Below are positions 57,142 through 64,000 of a DNA stretch of 64,000 nt, piece after piece. Source of the stretch: Microbacterium sp. SD291 (GTDB lineage: Bacteria > Actinomycetota > Actinomycetes > Actinomycetales > Microbacteriaceae); contig NZ_JADIJR010000002.1 in the NCBI RefSeq assembly GCF_017355365.1, positions 124,001-188,000 of the forward strand. The letters run 5' to 3'. The notes below the pieces were generated by a model that had not been told where the DNA came from, ran no database searches, and saw nothing but the letters and a program-made list of their open reading frames with translations. The translations under genes were made by a program, and so were the position numbers. Numbering within the stretch: the stretch's first letter is position 1; each line of letters begins with the position of its first letter.

Positions 57142-58437
57142 ATGCGCATCGCCGTCGTGGCCCTCGGAAAGATCGGGCTCCCTCTCGCCGTCCAGTTCGC
57201 CGCATCCGGTCATGAGGTGATCGGAGTGGACGTGAATCCCACGGCAGTCGAGACGATCAATGCCGGGCGGGAGCCTTTCCCGGGGGAGGCGCACCTCCAG
57301 GCGAAGCTCTCCGAACTCATTCCGTCCGGCCGCCTTCGCGCGACGACCGACTACGCAGAGGCCATTCCCGGCGCTGACGCAGTCGTGCTGGTCGTTCCCG
57401 TGTTCGTCGACGATGTGACGTGGGAGCCGGACTTCAAGTACATGGACTCCGCGACCCGCGCGCTGGCCCAACACCTCACTCCCGGCACTCTTGTCTCCTA
57501 CGAGACCACGCTGCCGGTGGGCACAACTCGGAATCGCTGGAAGCCGATGCTCGAGGAGGGATCCGGGCTCGTCGAAGGCAAGGACTTCCACCTCGCCTAT
57601 TCGCCCGAGCGGGTTCTCACCGGCCGAGTCTTCGCAGACCTCCGGAAATACCCCAAGCTTGTGGGCGCACTCTCGGATGAGGGTAATCGGCGCGCCCGTG
57701 AGTTCTACGAGGCGGTGCTGCAGTTCGACGAGCGCCCCGACCTGCCGCGTCCCAACGGAGTCTGGGACCTGGGCACCACGGAGGCCTCGGAGATGGCCAA
57801 ACTTGCCGAGACCACGTACCGTGATGTGAACATCGGCCTCGCGAACCAGTTCGGACTGTTCGCGGCCGCGCACGGCATCGACGTGTACAAGGTGATCGAG
57901 GCGTGCAACTCGCAGCCGTACAGCCACATCCACCGACCCGGCATCGCGGTCGGCGGACACTGCATCCCGATCTATCCTCGGCTGTACCTGTCTACGGATC
58001 CGGACGCCGATATCGTGCGTGTCGCCCGTCAGCTCAACGCCTCGATGCCCGAGCGTCTCGTCGCGCAAGCGGAGGGACTGCTGGGCGATCTCAGCGGTCT
58101 GCGGGCGGTCGTCCTCGGCGCGGCGTATCGCGGAGGAGTGAAGGAGACGGCGTTCTCCGGCGTCTTCCCTACGGTGAAGGCGCTCCGCGACCGCGGCGCA
58201 GACGTGTTCGTGCACGATCCGCTGTACACGGATGATGAGCTGCGTGCTCTGGGATTCGAGCCCTACGCCATCGGAGGGGAAGCCGATCTGGCGGTCCTGC
58301 AGACGGACCACGCCGCTTATCGTGAGCTCTCGCCTGCCGACATCCCCGGCATCAGGCTGCTCGTCGACGGACGTGCAGCGACGGATGCCGCAGTCTGGGC
58401 CGGGACTCCGCGCATGGTGGTCGGCGCTGCCGCCTGA
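57142..58437 (+). CDS. UDP-N-acetyl-hexosamine 6-dehydrogenase (WbpA/WecC-type)
   Basis: A 431-residue NAD-dependent UDP-sugar dehydrogenase that makes a uronic acid in two oxidation steps. Motifs are IAVVALGKIGLPLAVQFAASG (NAD-binding), FVDDVTWEPDF, YETTLPVGTTR, LAYSPERVLTG, TTEASEMAKLAETTYRDVNI and the catalytic Cys274 in IAVGGHCIPIYPR. A C-terminal nucleotide-binding domain follows (VLGAAYRGGVKETAFS). The PYSH-x-HRPG region before the Cys is typical of enzymes using UDP-N-acetyl-hexosamines rather than UDP-glucose. With the WbpB/E/D-like genes it would give UDP-GlcNAcA for the diacetamido sugar. UDP-ManNAcA (WecC) is the alternative, but no 2-epimerase gene is in the window. Confidence 0.87.
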   Translation: MRIAVVALGKIGLPLAVQFAASGHEVIGVDVNPTAVETINAGREPFPGEAHLQAKLSELIPSGRLRATTDYAEAIPGADAVVLVVPVFVDDVTWEPDFKYMDSATRALAQHLTPGTLVSYETTLPVGTTRNRWKPMLEEGSGLVEGKDFHLAYSPERVLTGRVFADLRKYPKLVGALSDEGNRRAREFYEAVLQFDERPDLPRPNGVWDLGTTEASEMAKLAETTYRDVNIGLANQFGLFAAAHGIDVYKVIEACNSQPYSHIHRPGIAVGGHCIPIYPRLYLSTDPDADIVRVARQLNASMPERLVAQAEGLLGDLSGLRAVVLGAAYRGGVKETAFSGVFPTVKALRDRGADVFVHDPLYTDDELRALGFEPYAIGGEADLAVLQTDHAAYRELSPADIPGIRLLVDGRAATDAAVWAGTPRMVVGAAA

Positions 58438-58456
58438 CTGCTTGAGATATTCACAC

Positions 58457-58493
58457 AGGAAGGGCCGCTCGCCTCGCGCGAGCGGCCCTTCCT
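58457..58493. terminator. Bidirectional terminator between the convergent dehydrogenase and Gtr genes
   Basis: A perfect 16-base stem (58457-58472 with 58478-58493; arm AGGAAGGGCCGCTCGC) with a five-base loop, 19 bases past the plus-strand stop and 13 bases past the minus-strand stop. Confidence 0.85.
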
Positions 58494-58506
58494 GTCAATC
58501 CGATGG

Positions 58507-59670
58507 TCAATCGATGTCGTTCTCGGAGCGTCGATTCGAAACGCTCAGCTGCGCGACCGTGCTGTCGGCCGTCGACTTGACAGCGAGCGCTGCAGCGATC
58601 ACGAAGAAGATGAGCCCGGGAATCGCGTAGCGGAACTGAGTGGGAGTTCCATTGGTGACGTTGTACAAGGCGGTTCCCAGGATTCCTCCGAGAAGCAGGT
58701 GAGCTTCGGGGCGGCGGAAATGAAGGGCTGCGCCAGCGATGGCAAGAAGGATGAGCAGTAGCAGCGGGACATCACTGTGCAGGAATGTATTGACATCCTT
58801 GTTGATGATGTGCATTGTCATGCGCGGAACCGCACGGAGCGCATCGACGAGGTTGTCGGCGCCGGCCTTCATATAGAACTGATCCAGTTGCGAGAAGGAG
58901 GGGAAGATCAGAGCCTGCAGGATCTGACACCCGAGGCTTGTTATTGCCACGACGATCGCGGGAACAGTCCAATCGTTCCAGCGTCGCTGAATCAGGGAGC
59001 CAAGCAAGCACGCAATGACGAACGCGCCTGCGACGATGAAAGTTGCCTGTCGGGTAAAAGCCGCGCCGACGACGGTCAGCGCCAGCAACCCGAGAATCCA
59101 TGGGCGTCGACGTTCCATCCAGTGCCAGGCGACTACTAGCGTGAGTGCGCTCCACAGCGCCGAAAGTGATTCCGTGAGCATTCCGCCGTTGAACATCATC
59201 AAGTAATGACTGCTGTTGATCAGCAGCATGACCGCGGCGGCGACGACATTGCCGTAGCGACGCTGAATGATGAGAGTGAAGACGACGGTCATCACGGCAA
59301 AGATCACAAGAACGGTCGCCGCAAGCCCGAACGGACCGAAGAGCTTCACCGGTATCGCCGCGAGCAAGGGAAGGACGACCCGAGGCTGGACGAGGCCCCA
59401 GCCGAACAGCTGATCGATCTCCGGGATCTGCTGGCCGTAGTGAGCGCCGAAGGCGGCCGTCAGTTCACGTGCCGACTCCTGGCTCTCGCCTCCGAACCAG
59501 AAGGCCATGGCGAGGTAATAGCGAGAGTCCGGATAGAAGAACGGCTGTCGCAGAGTATATGCGGTGTAGCCGATGGCGAAGCTTCCGAACACAATGGCCC
59601 AAAGTGCCAGATTGTGTGTGTTGCGCTTCACCCAATGGCCGGCATGGAGGGCCCGGTTGTGTGAAGTCAT
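58507..59670 (-). CDS. Polytopic membrane protein, probable GT-C-type component of a Gtr module
   Basis: A 387-residue protein with about nine or ten membrane helices. The first outer loop carries FFYPDSRYYLAMAFWFGGESQE, acidic and aromatic residues as in GT-C enzymes that use polyprenyl-phosphate sugars. A middle loop reads TRQATFIVAGAF, and a later outer loop contains VDALRAVPRMTMHIINKDVN. I do not recognise a named family. It overlaps the GtrB-like gene by four bases and is third in a three-gene operon, the place of the specific transferase (GtrC) in serotype-converting gtr operons. The base composition is lower in G+C than its surroundings. Confidence 0.7.
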   Translation of the reverse strand: MTSHNRALHAGHWVKRNTHNLALWAIVFGSFAIGYTAYTLRQPFFYPDSRYYLAMAFWFGGESQESARELTAAFGAHYGQQIPEIDQLFGWGLVQPRVVLPLLAAIPVKLFGPFGLAATVLVIFAVMTVVFTLIIQRRYGNVVAAAVMLLINSSHYLMMFNGGMLTESLSALWSALTLVVAWHWMERRRPWILGLLALTVVGAAFTRQATFIVAGAFVIACLLGSLIQRRWNDWTVPAIVVAITSLGCQILQALIFPSFSQLDQFYMKAGADNLVDALRAVPRMTMHIINKDVNTFLHSDVPLLLLILLAIAGAALHFRRPEAHLLLGGILGTALYNVTNGTPTQFRYAIPGLIFFVIAAALAVKSTADSTVAQLSVSNRRSENDID

Positions 59671-60665
59671 TCGGTGTCTTTCGAAGGCGGTGTCTTTTCC
59701 GGATCGCGAACAGCGAAGCGCTGATAGATGGGCGTACTCGGAGTCGCTTGAATATCGAGCTGGAGTGCGCTGATCAACATCTGCGTTCCGATCATCAACG
59801 GCAAGGCGGCGAGCATCACTGTGGCGGCGGTTGCGACGACCGAACCAGCGATCTGGAATACGACCCAGATGCTGACCCCGACACCGATGAGGAGCAGGCA
59901 GAGCCCCATGAACAGCAACAGGGCGATCGGGGAGAACGACCAGAGGACGTAGCGATACCAGATTCGAGACCAGTATCCGACTGTCAAGCGATTGAGGAGC
60001 TCCGGGATGACCTTCCCAAGCCGGATGCTCGAAACCTCATCACCGTACACCGCCGGAATCGGCACGTCGGTGGCCGGTACCTGAAGGATGTTCAGGTGAA
60101 TCAGGAGGTCGTTCTCGAAACTGTATCTCTTCGCCACACGGTCGAGCGGCACTCTGCGGAGCACCTCGGTGCGGACCGCCGTATAGCCGTTCTGCGGATC
60201 GAACAGATTCCAATACCCGGACGCGAGCTTCGTCAAGAACGAGAGGACGACGTTGCCGAAGACTCGGTATCCAGGCATCCCATGGAACGACTCGGGAGAG
60301 TAGAACCGATTGGCCTTCGCGAACCCGAATCCCTCGTCGGTGACCTTGTCGAGCAGTTCCGGGAGATAGTCGGGATCCATCTGCGCGTCGCCCGCCATCA
60401 CGACGTTCACGTCTGCGCCGAGATCCATGGCGGCTCGGTGCGCCGTGATAATCGCACCTCCGACGCCCTGATTCATCTCGTGCCGGATCAACAGCACGCG
60501 CGGATCAGCGATCTCCCGTACGACTTCGCTCGTTGCGTCAGGGCTGCAATCGTCGACGATCACGATGTGGTCGACGAAGTCCGGCATAGTCTCGATGACC
60601 TTGGCGATCATCTTCTCTTCCTTGTATGCCGGCACTACAGCGGCGATGACCGCGTTTTTATACAT
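59667..60665 (-). CDS. GT2 polyprenyl-phosphate sugar transferase with two membrane helices (GtrB-like)
   Basis: The 332-residue protein has a cytoplasmic GT2 domain: VIAAVVPAYKEEKMIAKVIE, VIVDDCSPDATSE, HEMNQGVGGAIITAHRAA, VVMAGDAQMDPDYLPEL (D-x-Q/D metal site) and NLFDPQNGYTAVRTEVLRRV. Two C-terminal membrane helices follow (~225-290). This is the architecture of GtrB and of bacterial polyprenyl-phosphate hexose synthases. The start ATG at 60665 lies eight bases inside the GtrA gene end, so it is translationally coupled. A TTTTTATAC run around the start is unusually A+T-rich for this DNA. Confidence 0.88.
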   Translation of the reverse strand: MYKNAVIAAVVPAYKEEKMIAKVIETMPDFVDHIVIVDDCSPDATSEVVREIADPRVLLIRHEMNQGVGGAIITAHRAAMDLGADVNVVMAGDAQMDPDYLPELLDKVTDEGFGFAKANRFYSPESFHGMPGYRVFGNVVLSFLTKLASGYWNLFDPQNGYTAVRTEVLRRVPLDRVAKRYSFENDLLIHLNILQVPATDVPIPAVYGDEVSSIRLGKVIPELLNRLTVGYWSRIWYRYVLWSFSPIALLLFMGLCLLLIGVGVSIWVVFQIAGSVVATAATVMLAALPLMIGTQMLISALQLDIQATPSTPIYQRFAVRDPEKTPPSKDTE

Positions 60666-61086
60666 CCGAGCTCCGTGTGTGAGGGCTGGCGAACACCCAG
60701 TGACGATAGGCGAAGTAATTCCAGACAGTCGTGGCCACAACCGCTGCGATCTTCCCGAGAATCCATCCCCCGCCGATCTGGTCGACGACCCAGACGATGC
60801 CGGTCGTGGCCAGCGTGTTGAAGATCACGAGCGCCGTATACCGCGCGACGCTCGGCGCCACCCTGTTGTCGGAGGCGAATGCGACCACTCGTTGCAGTGT
60901 ATACGTCACGACGAAGGAGGCCAGGAACGCGACCGGAGTCGCCACTGGCAGCGGCACGCCCAACAGCTCGTGAGTGAACCATAGGAGTGCGATGTCGACC
61001 AGGAAGCAGAATCCACCTACGGCGAGATAACGGACGGCGCTGCTGCCCCACACGCGCGAAATCGCGCCCCGAAGTGTATTCGCCAT
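60658..61086 (-). CDS. GtrA family membrane protein
   Basis: A 142-residue protein with four membrane helices, typical of GtrA: AVRYLAVGGFCFLVDIALLW, VATPVAFLASFVVTYTLQRVVAF, YTALVIFNTLATTGIVWVV and WNYFAYRHWVF near the end. GtrA proteins are proposed to flip polyprenyl-phosphate-linked sugars outward for use by a GT-C transferase. It is the first gene of the three-gene operon with the GtrB-like and GT-C-like proteins. A CAGACT box six bases before the ATG gives a leaderless start. Confidence 0.92.
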   Translation of the reverse strand: MANTLRGAISRVWGSSAVRYLAVGGFCFLVDIALLWFTHELLGVPLPVATPVAFLASFVVTYTLQRVVAFASDNRVAPSVARYTALVIFNTLATTGIVWVVDQIGGGWILGKIAAVVATTVWNYFAYRHWVFASPHTRSSDV

Positions 61087-61088
61087 GA

Positions 61089-62351
<1,263 letters not shown>

Positions 62352-62361
62352 ACTCGACACC

Positions 62362-63156
62362 GTGAGTCACACTGCTGCCGGTGCGCCCGGGACGCCCCGG
62401 CGCTACCTGCATTCGCTGTGGCTCCTGTCCGCCCGCGACCTCAAGGTCCGCTACTCGACCAGCTTCCTCGGCTACCTCTGGTCGGTGCTCGATCCGCTCG
62501 TGATGAGTGCCATCTACTGGTTCGTCTTCACGCAGGTGTTCAGTCGTGACGTCGGCGAGGACCCGTACATCGTGTTCCTCATCAGCGCGCTGCTGCCGTG
62601 GGTGTGGTTCAACTCCTCCGTGTCGGACTTCACGCGCGCCTTCAAGAAGGACGCACGTCTGGTGCGCTCGACGGCGATCCCGAGGTCCATCTGGGTGAAC
62701 CGGATCGTGCTCAGCAAGGGCATGGAGTACCTGTTCTCGCTGCCGGTGCTCGTGGCGTTCGCCGTCTTCGCGCCGGGCACGCAGTTCGGGTGGGGGGTCC
62801 TCTGGATGCCGGTGGCGATGCTGCTGCAGACGGTGCTGCTCGTCGGGCTCGGCCTGCTGGTCGCTCCGCTGTGCGTCATGTACGTCGACCTCGAGCGGAC
62901 GACGGCTCTGATCCTCCGGGCACTGTTCTATGCCACCCCGATCATCTACAACGTCACCGACCTCCCAGGCGTGTTCCAGACGCTTGGGGCGTTCAACCCG
63001 CTGGCGGGGATCTTCATGCTCTATCGGATGCCGTTCTTCCCTGACCAGTGGAACTCGACGACCGTGCTGATCAGCGTTGTGATGAGCGTCGGCATCCTGG
63101 CTCTCGGCATGTGGGTGTTCCGCATGCTCGAACGCCCCGTGCTTAAGGAGCTGTGA
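62362..63156 (+). CDS. Polysaccharide ABC exporter, permease (Wzm/TagG-type), system 2
   Basis: A 264-residue ABC-2 permease with six membrane helices and the family's N-terminal amphipathic lead (LLSARDLKVRYSTSFLGYLWSVLDPLVMS). LVRSTAIPRSIWVNR, YATPIIYNVTDLPGVFQ and FNPLAGIFMLYRMPFFPDQW follow. It resembles the galactan exporter permease (Rv3783-like) that lies near glf in mycobacteria and corynebacteria. With the next gene it would export a galactofuranose-containing lipid-linked chain. The GTG at 62362 follows a TAGACT box by seven bases. Confidence 0.9.
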   Translation: MSHTAAGAPGTPRRYLHSLWLLSARDLKVRYSTSFLGYLWSVLDPLVMSAIYWFVFTQVFSRDVGEDPYIVFLISALLPWVWFNSSVSDFTRAFKKDARLVRSTAIPRSIWVNRIVLSKGMEYLFSLPVLVAFAVFAPGTQFGWGVLWMPVAMLLQTVLLVGLGLLVAPLCVMYVDLERTTALILRALFYATPIIYNVTDLPGVFQTLGAFNPLAGIFMLYRMPFFPDQWNSTTVLISVVMSVGILALGMWVFRMLERPVLKEL

Positions 63157-63890
63157 TGTCGGCGGCGATTGAAGTACAGGGTCTCGGGGTCCGTTTCCGG
63201 CGCAACCGTCGCGGCAGGCGGAGTTTCAAGGACCTCTTCGCAGGGGCCTCCCGGCGCTCGCGCCCCGGCGAGTTCTGGGCACTCCGCGACGTCTCGTTCA
63301 CGGTGCAGCCCGGCGAGTCGATCGGCGTGGTCGGCCGGAACGGGCAGGGGAAGTCGACGCTGCTGCGCCTGGTCGCCGGGGTACTTCTCTCCGATGAGGG
63401 CACCGTGACCGTCAACGGCGGCGTGGCCCCGCTCATCGAGATCACCGGCGGCTTCGTCGGCGACCTCACGGTGCGTGAGAACGTCAGGCTCACCGCCGGC
63501 CTGCACGGCATGTCACGCGACGAGGTCTCCAGCCGCTACGACGACATCATCGCGTTCGCCGAGCTCGCCGGCTTCGAGGAGACGCCGTACAAGCACCTCT
63601 CCAACGGCATGAAGGTGCGCCTCGCCTTCTCAGTGGTGTCGCAGCTCGACGAGCCGATCCTGCTCGTGGACGAGGTCCTCGCAGTCGGCGACAAGGCCTT
63701 CCGCGACAAGTGTTACAAGCGCATCGATGAGCTGCTCGCCGAAGGCAGGACTCTGTTCTTCGTCAGCCACAACGAGCGCGATCTTCGGCGCTTCTGCAAG
63801 CGTGGCCTGTACCTCGACAAGGGCGCCCTCGTGCTCGACGCGCCGATCGCCGAGGTGCTCGACCGGTACAACGCCGACCACGCCGTCTGA
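63156..63890 (+). CDS. Polysaccharide ABC exporter, ATPase (Wzt/TagH-type), system 2
   Basis: The 244-residue ATPase has Walker A GVVGRNGQGKSTLL, the family-specific APLIEITGGFVGDLTVRENV, signature HLSNGMKVRLAFSVV, Walker B PILLVDEVLAVGD and switch FFVSHNERD. Like the ATPase of system 1 it has no C-terminal carbohydrate-binding domain. It is related to Rv3781-type galactan exporter ATPases. The ATG at 63156 overlaps the permease stop and has AAGGAG five bases upstream; a GTG one codon earlier is possible. It completes the second exporter. Confidence 0.92.
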   Translation: MSAAIEVQGLGVRFRRNRRGRRSFKDLFAGASRRSRPGEFWALRDVSFTVQPGESIGVVGRNGQGKSTLLRLVAGVLLSDEGTVTVNGGVAPLIEITGGFVGDLTVRENVRLTAGLHGMSRDEVSSRYDDIIAFAELAGFEETPYKHLSNGMKVRLAFSVVSQLDEPILLVDEVLAVGDKAFRDKCYKRIDELLAEGRTLFFVSHNERDLRRFCKRGLYLDKGALVLDAPIAEVLDRYNADHAV

Positions 63891-63942
63891 GGGCTGTCAC
63901 GTTCTCCCGCGCCGCGTGGAATCCCTCCGCCGCGACCGGCGT

Positions 63943-64000
63943 TCAGAGCCCGACGAGCGCGCGTAGGTTCGCGGCGGACGCGCGGGCGCCCTCCAGCGCG
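63943..64000 (-). CDS. C-terminal end of an unidentified gene, cut by the window edge
   Basis: The last 58 bases read on the minus strand as an open frame ending ...ALEGARASAANLRALVGL and a TGA stop at 63945-63943. It is 53 bases past the convergent exporter gene stop, a normal gap. Only 18 residues are visible, so neither the family nor its reality can be confirmed. A gene of the glycan locus is likely from position. Confidence 0.4.
   Translation of the reverse strand, partial: ALEGARASAANLRALVGL

Overview
The window is about 70% G+C and densely packed. Many start codons are GTG, and ATGA/GTGA overlaps between genes are common. Its left half carries gene sets characteristic of Actinomycetota: AdnA/AdnB-like helicase-nucleases, NudC-UvrD2, the metalloprotease / PDZ-Lon / UPF0182 set, DUF3107, and BirA-PH-PurK-PurE. 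The overall content fits the Microbacteriaceae, most likely Microbacterium or a close relative. That placement is inference from gene content; I could not run a search. No insertion sequence, prophage or CRISPR array is visible.

Left part (1-25.5 kb): mostly conserved chromosomal genes. In order these are a partial Xaa-Pro aminopeptidase, an EEP-family hydrolase, a PHP phosphoesterase, a DUF817 membrane protein, a DEAD-box RNA helicase, a ferritin-like protein, a small membrane protein and DUF3107. A DNA-repair block follows with adnA, adnB, a degenerate aminoglycoside-phosphotransferase-fold protein, nudC and uvrD2. Next comes an orphan TOMM/ThiF-like protein, then three envelope or proteolysis genes (DUF2342 protein, PDZ-Lon protease, UPF0182). 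Two identical initiator tRNA genes flank a small unknown gene, and a nitrilase-family amidohydrolase follows.

Middle part (25.5-40.6 kb): an aminotransferase and an HtrA-like protease, then four proteins of the CDP-glycerol glycerophosphotransferase type with one GT2 among them. These point to teichoic-acid-like polyol-phosphate polymers. The housekeeping run birA - PH protein - purK - purE - LCP ligase - GT4 follows; the LCP protein probably attaches glycan to peptidoglycan.

Right part (40.7-64 kb): a surface-glycan locus. It holds a secreted nine-repeat FG-GAP protein with a lysozyme-like N-terminus, two TagGH/Wzm-Wzt-type exporters, a PglK-type flippase, six to seven glycosyltransferases and UDP-galactopyranose mutase. 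It also holds a set resembling WbpA/WbpB/WbpE/WbpD, which would make a 2,3-diacetamido uronic acid nucleotide sugar. Two membrane modules look like three-component Gtr glycan-modification systems. One uses GtrA; the other apparently uses DUF2304 in its place. The GtrA module is visibly poorer in G+C.

A recurring feature is a TANNNT or CANNNT box exactly six or seven bases before the start codon of more than 25 genes, on both strands. This indicates widespread leaderless transcription, and I used it to choose several starts. It also exposes one probable frame problem, at a seven-C run at the start of the FG-GAP gene.
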